Virus record (IMG/VR): IMGVR_UViG_3300025141_010397
Span: 1 to 35,181 of that record
DNA: 35,181 nucleotides
Source: a virus
Direction: 5' to 3' (one strand)
Positions within the stretch are counted from its first letter, which is position 1. Each line of letters starts with the position of its first letter. The notes below the pieces were generated by a model. The model made no database searches. It was not told the DNA's origin and was given only the letters and a program-made list of their open reading frames with translations. Made by a program: the position numbers and the translations under genes. Shown piece after piece: positions 22,951-30,755 of this stretch.

Positions 22951-23878
22951 TTACGATTCTCTTCTGAAAGAGATTAAACAAGTGATGGGTGATAAAAAAG
23001 TTATCACAATTACAGAAAAGAAGGTAAAAGCACGGAAGGAATCTAAGACCATTGCGCTTCCAGTTTTCAAGATTTCGGAGAACTGGGGAAAGCCTGGTAA
23101 TGAAGACAGAAAAGCAGTGGCTTCTTTCTTAGGGAATATTAAAGGAGGCACGCTGAGAGAGAAGGTGGAAAATTTGGAAAACTTTGTCTCTGAGTGCAAG
23201 GCAGATTGTATCGCGGCCAAAGATGTTCCTGAGATATTGGGTAACCTCGTTTTCTTGGATGTCCTTTCTTCCATCATCTATGATTATAATGCAAAGACGG
23301 CTGGTTTTTTGTGGGAATCACTGCTTGCTGTGTTGATAAAGGGAGAACAACAACAAGCAGAGATGGGCAGAAACACTCCTATCGAAGATGTGATAGACGC
23401 CGAGGGAGCCGCCCTTAGTTTAAAACTTGTAAAAGGCGACGCGCCTGATATTGGGGGAAGCTTGGCTGGTCTAGAACGTGCATTCAAAAAGTTTGGCCAA
23501 GTTACATATATTGTTGTAACAAAAACAAATGCACCTGACACCAAGTTAACATTTTACAAGACTATTCTTACTCCTGATAACGTGGAAGACAAGATCAAGC
23601 CAGTTTCGGGAGGTAATCGGTGGAAGATGTCTGGTGAATCCTATAAGGAAGAAGTACTGGGATCTCTTTCTCTAGGTTCTCCTGAGAACCTGAAGGCGGT
23701 CGCGTCGCAGTATGTGTCCCGCTTAGGCGAAGGTGTTACGGAGATCTTCAACACCCTTGATGCTTTGACCAAGAATATTAACATATATTTTTCTGGAGCA
23801 GAAGGTGCAATAGACGCTGGGTCCGATGCCAAGGACCAGGCCGCACTTCTTAAATTAAAAGTTGATCAAGAATTTTAA
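22943..23878 (+). CDS. Possible PD-(D/E)XK nuclease-fold protein
   Basis: A 311-residue protein of unknown function. The centre has AGFLWESLLAVLIKG, then EGAALSLKLVKGD and DIGGSLAGLERAF. The spacing of an acidic helix, an xLKLxK strand and a Gly-rich turn resembles the core of PD-(D/E)XK nucleases, but the usual acidic residue before the Lys strand is not obvious. The flanks are Lys- and Glu-rich helices. It overlaps the endolysin start-to-stop by 8 bases and is followed by the groEL promoter. Alternatives include a structural or packaging protein. Confidence 0.6.
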   Translation: MFDYDSLLKEIKQVMGDKKVITITEKKVKARKESKTIALPVFKISENWGKPGNEDRKAVASFLGNIKGGTLREKVENLENFVSECKADCIAAKDVPEILGNLVFLDVLSSIIYDYNAKTAGFLWESLLAVLIKGEQQQAEMGRNTPIEDVIDAEGAALSLKLVKGDAPDIGGSLAGLERAFKKFGQVTYIVVTKTNAPDTKLTFYKTILTPDNVEDKIKPVSGGNRWKMSGESYKEEVLGSLSLGSPENLKAVASQYVSRLGEGVTEIFNTLDALTKNINIYFSGAEGAIDAGSDAKDQAALLKLKVDQEF

Positions 23879-23885
23879 ATAACTC

Positions 23886-23914
23886 TTTACAAACTGTGAT
23901 TCTGTGACTATAAT
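23886..23914 (+). promoter_or_regulatory. Sigma70-like promoter for groEL
   Basis: TTTACA (23886-23891), a 17-base spacer and TATAAT (23909-23914) in ACTATAATATAAGTT. GroEL's GTG follows with CGGAGG. No heat-shock (sigma32 or CIRCE-type) element is visible. Confidence 0.75.
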
Positions 23915-23940
23915 ATAAGTTGATATGAACGGAGGTACAA

Positions 23941-25512
23941 GTGACTAAACAATATCAACACGGCAATCAATTACACGAGAAGATTCTAAAGGGAGTCAAC
24001 GTACTCGCTGACAACGTAGCAACCACACTCGGCCCAAAGGGTCGCAATGTAATCTTGCACAAGAAAGGCGGAAAGCCAATCGTTACCAAAGATGGGGTAA
24101 CTGTAGCTAAATTTGTAGAGTTTGAGGACCACTTTGAAAACGTAGGTGCTCAGATAATCAAACAAGCTGCCGACCAAACGAACACTAATGCAGGAGATGG
24201 AACTACTACCTCTACTGTGTTGGCCCGCGATATCCTTAACAAGGCGCAGAAATATTTAGCTGCCGGGACATCTCCTGTAGAGTTGAAAAGGGGGATGGAT
24301 AAGGCCGTGAAGCAGATAACTCAAAACTTGGCCGACCTTTCAACCCCAGTGCGTAGCCGAGATGATATCGAACATATCGCCACCATCTCAGCCAATGGCG
24401 ATACCACGATCGGAAAGCTTATTGCGATGGCTGTAGACAGCGCCGGAAACGATGGGTCTGTCACGGTCGAGGAAGGCAAATCAGTGGACACCACTCTTGA
24501 TGTTGTAGAAGGCTTCAGGTTTGATGCTGGTTATTTTGCGAATGCTTTTATTAATAATGAAAAGCGACAGTGTGTTACCTACGAAGATTCTTTAATTTTG
24601 GTAACTGATCACAAACTTGAGAGTGTTCAAACGCTACTCCCCCTTCTTGAGCAGACAGCCAAATATGGTCGCCCCCTTATCATCGTCGCAGAGCAAGTTG
24701 AAGGGCAGGCACTAGCTGCCTTGATTATGAATACTGTCCGTGGCACGATGAAAATTGCTGCCGTCAAGGCCCCGCGCTATGGTAACGAACGCCGCAACAT
24801 AATGAAAGACCTGTGCCTCGCGGTTGGCGCCACATTTGTGAGCCGCGAGTCTGGTATTAAAATGGAAGATGTCAAACTCGAACACCTTGGCCGATGCAAG
24901 AAGGTAGAGATTTTGAAAAACTTTACCACCATTGTAGACGGCCAGGCCAATTATGAAAAGGTCGAGGAAAGAATAAACCAACTCAAGGAAGAGATTAAAC
25001 AAACAGAGTCAGAATCTGAATGTGTATCTATTCAAGACCGAATTACACGCCTCGCTAGCGGCGTCGCTGTCATTCGAGTTGGCGGCGCAACTGAAGTGGA
25101 AATGACTGAAAAAAGGCACAGGATTGAAGATGCCCTGGAAGCAGTTAGATCTGCTCAGCTTGAAGGCATAGTACCAGGCGGTGGCACGGCACTCCTCCGC
25201 GCTGCTCAAAATCTAAAGATTGATACAGACAATGATGAGCAACAACTAGGTGTTCAACTTATTAGACAATCACTCACGGCCCCAATCCGACAGATGGCCT
25301 TGAACGCTGGCGAGTCCCCTGATTTGGTGGTGCAAATGGTGACCAAGACAAAAAAGAAAAATCAAGGCTGGGACTTTTCCACAGGCAAAATGGTGGATGT
25401 CTATGAGTGTGGCATTTTAGATCCGGCCAAGGTAACGCGCAATGCAATAGAGAATGCTACGTCTGTCGCATCCACTCTCTTGACCACCTCTTATGCAATA
25501 ATTGAGGATTAA
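23941..25512 (+). CDS. groEL: GroEL chaperonin
   Basis: A 523-residue ATP-dependent folding ring subunit, nearly full size (E. coli 548). Conserved: [11 protein letters not shown], the KDGVTVAK and [14 protein letters not shown] nucleotide sites, [18 protein letters not shown] in the apical domain, and [21 protein letters not shown] with the catalytic-region Asp. The C-terminal GGM-rich tail of bacterial GroEL is absent; the protein ends in TTSYAIIED. Sequence is divergent but every domain is present. It has its own promoter and a GTG start after CGGAGG. Phage GroELs are known in jumbo and some marine phages. Its natural partner is probably the GroES-like protein at 8201. Confidence 0.96.
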   Translation: MTKQYQHGNQLHEKILKGVNVLADNVATTLGPKGRNVILHKKGGKPIVTKDGVTVAKFVEFEDHFENVGAQIIKQAADQTNTNAGDGTTTSTVLARDILNKAQKYLAAGTSPVELKRGMDKAVKQITQNLADLSTPVRSRDDIEHIATISANGDTTIGKLIAMAVDSAGNDGSVTVEEGKSVDTTLDVVEGFRFDAGYFANAFINNEKRQCVTYEDSLILVTDHKLESVQTLLPLLEQTAKYGRPLIIVAEQVEGQALAALIMNTVRGTMKIAAVKAPRYGNERRNIMKDLCLAVGATFVSRESGIKMEDVKLEHLGRCKKVEILKNFTTIVDGQANYEKVEERINQLKEEIKQTESESECVSIQDRITRLASGVAVIRVGGATEVEMTEKRHRIEDALEAVRSAQLEGIVPGGGTALLRAAQNLKIDTDNDEQQLGVQLIRQSLTAPIRQMALNAGESPDLVVQMVTKTKKKNQGWDFSTGKMVDVYECGILDPAKVTRNAIENATSVASTLLTTSYAIIED

Positions 25513-25514
25513 AG

Positions 25515-25838
25515 ATGAAAGTAAAAATAAGCTACAATATTGAATTAGATGATGTTCCTGAACATATCTCGGAGTTGTTAAATAACATTGGCACCAGGCT
25601 TGAGGCTGTAGCCCAGGCAACTTCTAATACGGCGATAAAAGTGAAGAGTAAGCAATTTCCCGCCTCAGCCCTCTTAGGCACCCTGGGAGGTTTGAGGGAG
25701 GAGTTGGAAAAGATAGACACATTGTTTGCCGACTTTGGAGCCATATTGGCAGGGTATGAACAGGCCCTCCTTGCCCCCGAAGCATTGATAGAGCAACAAG
25801 AGGCCGCAGCAAACGCCGAGAGCACTGATGAAGAATAA
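25515..25838 (+). CDS. Small helical protein downstream of groEL
   Basis: A 107-residue protein starting 2 bases after groEL. It opens with a beta strand (MKVKISYNIELDDVPEH) and continues with long helices (LLGTLGGLREELEKIDTLF) to an acidic end. No motif recognised. Coupled to the next gene by an 11-base overlap. Confidence 0.72.
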   Translation: MKVKISYNIELDDVPEHISELLNNIGTRLEAVAQATSNTAIKVKSKQFPASALLGTLGGLREELEKIDTLFADFGAILAGYEQALLAPEALIEQQEAAANAESTDEE

Positions 25839-26076
25839 ATATTCCAAAGGGGACCTTGTTTATATTCCGCAAGCAGTAAGTCTTTTTACTTACAAGGGAC
25901 CTGAAAGATTTTATTCGACCAATATGAGATTAAAAATCCCACGTAATTGCTTAGTTGTTGACATAGACGAAGAGAATCAGTTCGCTTCTGTTTTATACGA
26001 TGGAGAGACGTGGTTTGTTAAGTTAGCCGATATTTACCCAGCCACACGAGATGAAGGAGAAAAAGCAAGTGTTTGA
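25828..26076 (+). CDS. Small beta-rich protein of unknown function
   Basis: An 82-residue protein with a pattern of short strands (GDLVYIPQAVSLF, NCLVVDIDEENQFASVLYDG, TWFVKLADIYP) compatible with an SH3-like barrel. This type often acts as a small regulator or adaptor in phages. It overlaps its neighbours at both ends; the start at ATG 25828 lies inside the previous gene. Confidence 0.7.
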   Translation: MKNKYSKGDLVYIPQAVSLFTYKGPERFYSTNMRLKIPRNCLVVDIDEENQFASVLYDGETWFVKLADIYPATRDEGEKASV

Positions 26077-26320
26077 TAGCTATGTTTTATATGTGAAAAT
26101 TGAATGTCCGTTTTGTATTCGAGCAGTCGAAACAATTGAAGAAAAAGGATTTGAATATAAGATAGTAGAAGTAGATGATTGTTCTGAAGGCTTCATAGGA
26201 CAACTTAAAGACGCTTTCAGTCATGATACTTTCCCGATGATTATGGGTTATGATGATACCTATGAATCATACAACTGGATCGGCGGCTTTGATAATCTGA
26301 TAGAGAGCTTGCATGAGTAA
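26069..26320 (+). CDS. Glutaredoxin
   Basis: An 83-residue thiol-disulfide oxidoreductase with the active site CPFC in KIECPFCIRAVETIE and a TFPMI cis-proline segment, then GGFDNLIES: the glutaredoxin order. I start at GTG 26069, 9 bases after AAGGAG; an in-frame ATG at 26051 has no ribosome site. It may reduce the C-terminal Cys pair of the class II reductase (6027), as phage glutaredoxins do for their reductases. It overlaps the preceding gene by 8 bases. Confidence 0.9.
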   Translation: MFDSYVLYVKIECPFCIRAVETIEEKGFEYKIVEVDDCSEGFIGQLKDAFSHDTFPMIMGYDDTYESYNWIGGFDNLIESLHE

Positions 26321-26684
26321 AAAAGGCTCAAAAAAAGGGAAAGCTTTGACGATGGATCTCGTGACTCTAATGGAATACGAGAGAGAAGCGCTCCAAGAGC
26401 GATCGTTATACGTCAACCTGCTGGGAGAAAAATTGGCAGCAGAAGATTTAGATTATAGGCTGCTAGAAATGTTGAGCGATGGACTTTCCATCTCCAACAA
26501 GCTCTTAAGAGAAATAAATTTAATTGTCTCAACGAATCCTATTATGATTCCTGAAGAAAAAAAGATAGAACAAGTGGTACTCTTCCCAGAAGACCGTACT
26601 ATCTTAGAGGCCATCATCGTCACGCGGGCTCACCTGAGACAAGATATGAGAAGAATCAAAAATATTTCAAGCTATTATCATTAA
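26313..26684 (+). CDS. Helical protein of unknown function
   Basis: A 123-residue protein with a Lys-rich N-terminus (MSKKGSKKGK) and then long amphipathic helices with Leu and Glu (REALQERSLYVNLLGEKLA). It overlaps glutaredoxin by 8 bases and is the last gene before the Hsp20 promoter. No family recognised. Confidence 0.7.
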   Translation: MSKKGSKKGKALTMDLVTLMEYEREALQERSLYVNLLGEKLAAEDLDYRLLEMLSDGLSISNKLLREINLIVSTNPIMIPEEKKIEQVVLFPEDRTILEAIIVTRAHLRQDMRRIKNISSYYH

Positions 26685-26688
26685 TCGC

Positions 26689-26716
26689 TTGACTTTAAAA
26701 AAAGGGTTATTAATAT
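26689..26716 (+). promoter_or_regulatory. Possible promoter for Hsp20
   Basis: TTGACT (26689-26694) with TAATAT (26711-26716, spacer 16); TATAAG at 26714 gives a 19-base spacer. The -35 is perfect and the -10 is weaker. Hsp20's start at 26775 follows a 60-base leader with AAGGAG. Confidence 0.5.
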
Positions 26717-26774
26717 AAGAGAGAGTCGCTTTATGGGCTCAGAAATTAACTCGCTTATAAAAGGAGAAAATACT

Positions 26775-27212
26775 ATGACGAATACAATTTCATTATTTAA
26801 TAACCGTGTGCCTAATTTAATTGGGCGGACAGTTTGGGACGACCTTTTCAATTCCATTTTCAACGAACCAGAGGTTCTTGTCCGCCGTTCTACTGAGGGG
26901 TATCCCGTAACAGACATCTACCGCGACGAAACCGGCAATCAGATCATCGAATTGGCTCTGGCTGGATTTCGTCGCGATGACCTCGCAATTGAGATCAAAG
27001 ATAATCAGATTACGGTAAGTGCCCACAAGCAAGAAGACGAAAGCGTTCAGCCTAGTCGTCGGATTGCACGGCGGTCTTTCAAGAAGACTTTTATTGATCA
27101 CAGTAATAAGTTGAACTTGGCAAGCAGCGACGCATCGTTTGAAGATGGGCTGTTAAAGATCAGCGTCCCCCCGCTGATTGAAGCCACTCCACTAGCTATT
27201 GAGATTAAATAG
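26775..27212 (+). CDS. Hsp20 / alpha-crystallin small heat-shock protein
   Basis: A 145-residue ATP-independent holdase. ATG 26775 follows AAGGAG; the in-frame ATG at 26733 is not preceded by a site. The alpha-crystallin domain spans about residues 40-145: LALAGFRRDDLAIEIKDNQI, then SFKKTFIDH and ASFEDGLLKISVPP (the A-x-x-x-n-G-x-L motif). It lacks a clear C-terminal I-x-I oligomerisation motif; LAIEIK at the end may serve. Small heat-shock proteins are recurrent in T4-like marine cyanophages. It has its own promoter and terminator. Confidence 0.93.
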   Translation: MTNTISLFNNRVPNLIGRTVWDDLFNSIFNEPEVLVRRSTEGYPVTDIYRDETGNQIIELALAGFRRDDLAIEIKDNQITVSAHKQEDESVQPSRRIARRSFKKTFIDHSNKLNLASSDASFEDGLLKISVPPLIEATPLAIEIK

Positions 27213-27233
27213 GGTTTTCGGAGAAGGAAATTA

Positions 27234-27264
27234 GGGCACCCTTCGTGGGTGCCCTTTTTATTTT
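27234..27264 (+). terminator. Strong intrinsic terminator after Hsp20
   Basis: GGGCACCC (27234-27241) and GGGTGCCC (27247-27254) form an 8-bp GC-rich stem with a 5-base loop, followed by TTTTTATTTTTT. Confidence 0.95.
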
Positions 27265-27277
27265 TTGTAATAAAAAT

Positions 27278-27311
27278 TTGATTTTATACAATCAGATGGT
27301 ATACTTATAAT
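27278..27311 (+). promoter_or_regulatory. Promoter for the PAP2-deformylase block
   Basis: Two overlapping readings: TTGATT (27278-27283) with TATACT (27300-27305, spacer 16), or TTTATA (27283-27288) with TATAAT (27306-27311, spacer 17). Either starts transcription just after the terminator. Confidence 0.6.
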
Positions 27312-27370
27312 GAAAGGTGCGAAAGGTGTTTCGCATTAAGCCTTTTAATTCTACTCAAGGGAAGACAAAG

Positions 27371-28000
27371 ATGTCTGCTAAGTTGAAAACTACCTACATG
27401 GCTTTGTTGGGGGTATTTTCCCTAGTGACTTACTTTGCGGTCCAGCAGCTTGTGTCGCACCAGTACGAATTCTTAACCTCTTTTGACGAAGCTATACCTT
27501 TTATTCCCTGGACAGTCTGGATTTATCATTCGATAATCCCAGTGATTGTAGCTACGATGTTCTTACTTGTCCAGTCGCGCCGTCTGTTTTTTACAACTTT
27601 CTGGGCCTGCGCCACAGCCACGATTATTATCAATCTTTTTTATATTATGTTCCCTTCTTTTTACCCCCGGCCTGAATTTGCGGTGACAGGTGTCAGTGAA
27701 TACTTGGTGGAGTTTTCTTATATTATTGATAACTCTTCTAACACTTTCCCGTCAGGCCACGTAGCATTCGCGTGGATTATGTATTGGGGATCGACCTTCT
27801 CAAAGAAGACACGACAAACGCTCGGATTAAATCGCTTATATCTTCTTTGGGCTCTCGCCTTATCTTTGTCTACTTTGACTTTAAAAATGCATTATATCAT
27901 CGATATCTTGGGTGGCTTCACCGTCGCAACTTTCTGCTTTTTCGTAGTAAAATCATATATTAAGAGGCATTCTTTGTATTCTGAAGAAACTCAGCCCTAG
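27371..28000 (+). CDS. PAP2-family membrane phosphatase
   Basis: A 209-residue integral membrane protein with about six hydrophobic helices. I prefer ATG 27371 to the upstream GTG 27317 because AAGGGA precedes it. Phosphatase motifs: SFYPRP (first), FPSGHVAF (second, with the catalytic-site His) and a third in LTLKMHYIIDILGG with His and Asp. PAP2 enzymes remove phosphate from lipids such as phosphatidate or undecaprenyl pyrophosphate. A phage copy could remodel envelope lipids or interfere with host wall synthesis. The first motif lacks the usual distant Lys I would expect; the substrate is unknown. Confidence 0.82.
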   Translation: MSAKLKTTYMALLGVFSLVTYFAVQQLVSHQYEFLTSFDEAIPFIPWTVWIYHSIIPVIVATMFLLVQSRRLFFTTFWACATATIIINLFYIMFPSFYPRPEFAVTGVSEYLVEFSYIIDNSSNTFPSGHVAFAWIMYWGSTFSKKTRQTLGLNRLYLLWALALSLSTLTLKMHYIIDILGGFTVATFCFFVVKSYIKRHSLYSEETQP

Positions 28001-28007
28001 TTACTGT

Positions 28008-28478
28008 ATGGTGTGGGAAAATATTATTCAAGATAGAAACTTTTTATCGATACCTTGTATCGATGCCACGGATGACGAAGCAAAGGAGATAGGCTCCCGA
28101 TTAGTGCGCGTACTTCTTGAAAGTCGCGATGGAATAGGCTTGGCTGCCAACCAGATCGGCATCCAAAAAAAGGTTTGCCTCGTCCGCGTCGAAGGCCCGG
28201 TGCTGTTGGTTAACCCTGTGATAATTGCTGCCTCTGGGGAAATTGAATTCGAAGAAGGTTGTCTGTCATTCCCTGGTGAGCTTATTAAAACCAGGAGATT
28301 CACTGATATTAAAGTAATGACTACCAACCATCCAGAGGCACTACGATTCAGCCGCGAAAAGAACTTGCTTGAATGTGTATGTGTCCAGCACGAAATTGAC
28401 CATTTAAATGGAATAACTATGCACACACGAGGGAGGGGGAAAGATGGCTCGATCGATCAGGAACACATCAGCACGTAA
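28008..28478 (+). CDS. def: Peptide deformylase
   Basis: A 156-residue metalloenzyme that removes the formyl group from new proteins. All three motifs are present: GIGLAANQIG (motif 1, GxGLAAxQ), EEGCLSFPG (motif 2, with the metal Cys) and QHEIDHLNG (motif 3, HExxH). Size matches. Phage deformylases are known from marine cyanophages. It lies 7 bases after the PAP2 gene and overlaps the basic 28444 gene by 35 bases. Confidence 0.95.
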   Translation: MVWENIIQDRNFLSIPCIDATDDEAKEIGSRLVRVLLESRDGIGLAANQIGIQKKVCLVRVEGPVLLVNPVIIAASGEIEFEEGCLSFPGELIKTRRFTDIKVMTTNHPEALRFSREKNLLECVCVQHEIDHLNGITMHTRGRGKDGSIDQEHIST

Positions 28479-28620
28479 GCCAACAGCAAAGAAGAAAACG
28501 TCTATAGGGACTGGCACCTTTACCAAAACACACAACAAGGGCGGCGGACCAAACGGTTCCACCACAAGTAAAAATTACAAAAAGAAACAACGAGGCCAAG
28601 GAGCCAGGAGGCGAAGATGA
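28444..28620 (+). CDS. Small very basic protein
   Basis: A 58-residue protein rich in Lys and Arg with a strong ribosome site (GGGAGGGGAAAG). The middle TGTFTKTHNKGGGPNGSTTS and the end in KKKQRGQGARRRR suggest RNA or DNA binding or a disordered virion component. It overlaps the deformylase end and couples to the next gene by ATGA. Confidence 0.65.
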   Translation: MARSIRNTSARKPTAKKKTSIGTGTFTKTHNKGGGPNGSTTSKNYKKKQRGQGARRRR

Positions 28621-28712
28621 ATGACTGGGAGATTGTAGGCGTATTTTTCGCCTGTATAATATCTTTAGTAGCGGTGCCAGCGTTTATAGCACATTGGACA
28701 ATTAAAAAGTGA
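28617..28712 (+). CDS. 31-residue membrane microprotein
   Basis: ATG 28617, with AGGAGG at 28605, opens a single hydrophobic helix (IVGVFFACIISLVAVPAFIA) ending in WTIKK. It overlaps the previous gene by ATGA and the next by GTGA, so it is translated within the chain. Function unknown. Confidence 0.6.
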   Translation: MNDWEIVGVFFACIISLVAVPAFIAHWTIKK

Positions 28713-29017
28713 GCGAGCTTGGGATAGGATTCGGGGCCATTGCAGACGATCTAAAGGACGACGACCGATGGATTCCCACCACTGAAACAGTTATCGAATG
28801 CACCGAGTGCGAAGATAAATTATATTACAAAGACTTCACCCCTCAGAACAACGCTTTTTCTTGCAGTTGTCAGAACGTGCGCGTAGGGTCGCTACCCGCG
28901 CCGCCCGCTCCATATCCGAGCTTCATGACAATTACCTATCATACTGAACCACTTATGTATGAAATTCCTTACGAAGAATATTGTAAAATTAAAGGAATAG
29001 AATGGCATAACGAATAG
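28709..29017 (+). CDS. Small protein with a Cys-rich ribbon-like segment
   Basis: A 102-residue protein with a GTG start coupled to the previous stop. It has ECTECEDK and a later CSCQ, four Cys that could bind zinc, followed by a Pro-rich segment and an acidic/aromatic end (YEIPYEEYCKIKGIEWHNE). Unknown function. Confidence 0.68.
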   Translation: MSELGIGFGAIADDLKDDDRWIPTTETVIECTECEDKLYYKDFTPQNNAFSCSCQNVRVGSLPAPPAPYPSFMTITYHTEPLMYEIPYEEYCKIKGIEWHNE

Positions 29018-29022
29018 GTGTA

Positions 29023-29032
29023 ACTATTTAAA
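29023..29032 (+). promoter_or_regulatory. ACTATTTAAA motif (candidate late-promoter element)
   Basis: A variant of the ACTATTTATA element at 13210 and 31798, six bases before the ATG at 29039, in a short gap. Its function is unproven. Confidence 0.25.
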
Positions 29033-29038
29033 GGTAAT

Positions 29039-29347
29039 ATGTCAGACGAACACTTTAAAGATTCCGCTAAAAAATCCACTCTCTCTCTTCAAATTGAAGT
29101 GGTTGAGTTGGAAAACAAGTTAGATCGCGTGGCCGATGGCATCGATCATCTCAAAGAACGACAAGAAGAAATGATGTCTCATATCTCTAAAATTAAAGAT
29201 TCGGTTTATGATCCCGAACACGGTATCTATACTCGCTTAAAAGACTTAGAGACGTGGAAGAAAACCCACTCCAAGCTAATGTGGATGCTTGTGTCGAGCC
29301 TCGTAGGTCTTATCACGGCCACAGTGTACGCCAGCTTTATCGGATAA
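29039..29347 (+). CDS. Coiled-coil protein with C-terminal membrane anchor
   Basis: A 102-residue protein: a long N-terminal coiled coil (LQIEVVELENKLDRVADGID and on) followed by a single C-terminal transmembrane helix (LMWMLVSSLVGLITATVYAS). This layout resembles XhlA-type holin-associated proteins. It could help lysis or anchor a complex to the membrane. No strong sequence motif decides it. Confidence 0.72.
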   Translation: MSDEHFKDSAKKSTLSLQIEVVELENKLDRVADGIDHLKERQEEMMSHISKIKDSVYDPEHGIYTRLKDLETWKKTHSKLMWMLVSSLVGLITATVYASFIG

Positions 29348-29352
29348 ATGCC

Positions 29353-29380
29353 TTGACAATTGCTCGCCAAGGTGTATAAT
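29353..29380 (+). promoter_or_regulatory. Sigma70-like promoter for purA
   Basis: TTGACA (29353-29358), a 16-base spacer and TATAAT (29375-29380): full-consensus boxes, the best in the window. PurA's ATG at 29409 has TAAGGAG. Confidence 0.85.
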
Positions 29381-29408
29381 CTTAACATCGCAGCTTTAAG
29401 GAGTTATA

Positions 29409-30404
29409 ATGTTTGCAGATGTTGTAATTGGTCTTCAACATGGAGACGAAGCAAAAGGTAAAGTAACCCACCACCTTTGTAAGAGTGGGGACTACACGCA
29501 CGTACTAAGGTTCAACGGAGGTTGCAATGCAGGTCATACAATTTATCACGAGGGAAGAAAATTTGTTACCCACCACATTCCTGCTGGCGTCTTTTATGGG
29601 ATTAAGTCTGTAATTGGCTCTGGTTGCGTCGTAAGCAAGGAACAATTTTTTAAAGAGATTGGCGAATTAGAAAAAGGGGGCGTAAACACTGACGGCCTGG
29701 TTTTCATTGCAAAAAACACGCACGTCATTACTGATACGCATCTGACAGAGGACGGAAAAGATACAAAAATCGGCACGACCAAGCGAGGGAATGGCCCAGC
29801 ATACCGAGATAAATATGACCGTTCAGGCGTCCTCGCCAAAGATGACCCTGATCTTAAGCCATACACAATAGATTTATATGAAGAGTTTCACGAAAATGAA
29901 GAAGTTAAAATTTTATGCGAAGGAGCCCAAGGGGTGGAGTTGGATATTGATTGGGGAGATTATCCTTATGTCACTTCTAGTCATTGCACAACGGCTGGGG
30001 CACTCCTAAATGCGATTCCACCCTCTTGGGTAAGGGACGTGTGGGGTGTCGGCAAAGTCTACGAAACTTACGTTGGCAGCAAGCAGTTCGAACCACCTCA
30101 TCCTCATTTTCCTAAACTCCGTGAGTTGGGGGAAGAATACGGTGCCACGACTGGTCGCCCTCGACAGTGTAACTGGCTAGATTTGACACGCCTCAAGAGA
30201 GCCATCCGTATTAATGAAGTAAACAACTTGGTGCTTAACAAGACGGATGTTTTGAGAAGTTTGGGTGTTTACCGACTAATTAATAATGGAGCGCATGCGG
30301 GGTTTCACAACCTAGAAGAGATGCGCTCATTTATCGAGGAAGAATTAAATGATGTAAATCCCAGCCTAAAGATACACTTCTCAGGCCGAAAGGATGCAAT
30401 TTAA
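29409..30404 (+). CDS. purA: Adenylosuccinate synthetase (short, archaeal-length type)
   Basis: A 331-residue enzyme that joins IMP and aspartate with GTP to form adenylosuccinate, the first step from IMP to AMP. The P-loop-like GLQHGDEAKGK has the catalytic Asp13, and GHT (His43) provides the general acid. TTKRGNGPAYRDKYDR, EGAQGVELDIDWGDYPYVT and TGRPRQCNWLDL are family motifs. Bacterial PurA is ~430 residues; this length is that of archaeal PurA and of phage PurZ. Retention of Asp13 (replaced in PurZ enzymes) argues for PurA rather than 2-aminoadenine synthesis. It has its own strong promoter. With the IMPDH-family gene it controls the IMP branch point. Confidence 0.92.
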   Translation: MFADVVIGLQHGDEAKGKVTHHLCKSGDYTHVLRFNGGCNAGHTIYHEGRKFVTHHIPAGVFYGIKSVIGSGCVVSKEQFFKEIGELEKGGVNTDGLVFIAKNTHVITDTHLTEDGKDTKIGTTKRGNGPAYRDKYDRSGVLAKDDPDLKPYTIDLYEEFHENEEVKILCEGAQGVELDIDWGDYPYVTSSHCTTAGALLNAIPPSWVRDVWGVGKVYETYVGSKQFEPPHPHFPKLRELGEEYGATTGRPRQCNWLDLTRLKRAIRINEVNNLVLNKTDVLRSLGVYRLINNGAHAGFHNLEEMRSFIEEELNDVNPSLKIHFSGRKDAI

Positions 30405-30433
30405 TCGATTGACGAACAAGGGGAAAGGCACCG

Positions 30434-30613
30434 ATGACAAAAGAACTAGAAAGCCTTGGATTGACAGCCACTCCTAAAGAGATCAAGATTAGAAAACTAG
30501 AGAAAAAACTCGCATTCTATCAGATTTACACGAAAAAATTACAAGAGAAATTACAGAAATGCGAAGACAAGCTCAGAGCCACTCAGAAAAATGAGAGTGG
30601 TCATTCCAAATAA
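30434..30613 (+). CDS. Small coiled-coil protein
   Basis: A 59-residue protein starting after AAGGGGAAAG. After a short N-terminus it forms a Lys- and Glu-rich coiled coil (IRKLEKKLAFYQIYTKKLQE). The next gene overlaps its end by 23 bases. Unknown function. Confidence 0.6.
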   Translation: MTKELESLGLTATPKEIKIRKLEKKLAFYQIYTKKLQEKLQKCEDKLRATQKNESGHSK

Positions 30614-30746
30614 GTCAAAGGAAAAGATTAAAGAAGCTCTGACCGAGCTTTATCTATTTCGACAGGCTATCGAATCAGGAATACTTCAGGATACAGAAAA
30701 GATTCTCAAGCGGATTGAAAAGATTCGCAAGTTACTTCAGGATTAA
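30591..30746 (+). CDS. Small helical protein
   Basis: A 51-residue, two-helix protein (SKEKIKEALTELYLFRQAIE, then KILKRIEKIRKLLQ). It starts inside the preceding gene without a visible ribosome site, so it relies on coupling. Unknown function. Confidence 0.55.
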   Translation: MRVVIPNKSKEKIKEALTELYLFRQAIESGILQDTEKILKRIEKIRKLLQD

Positions 30747-30755
30747 GGGGGCCTA

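Noticed and set aside
4221-28460. Short TCGATCGA palindromes near 4221 and 28447 as paired sites
   Set aside because: Both lie in coding regions, are only about 10 bases, and have no shared context.
29409-30404. PurZ and a 2-aminoadenine genome
   Set aside because: The catalytic Asp13 is retained and no DatZ or MazZ partner is visible in the window; kept only as a test.
30409-30414. TTGACG after purA as a promoter
   Set aside because: No -10 box at the right distance.
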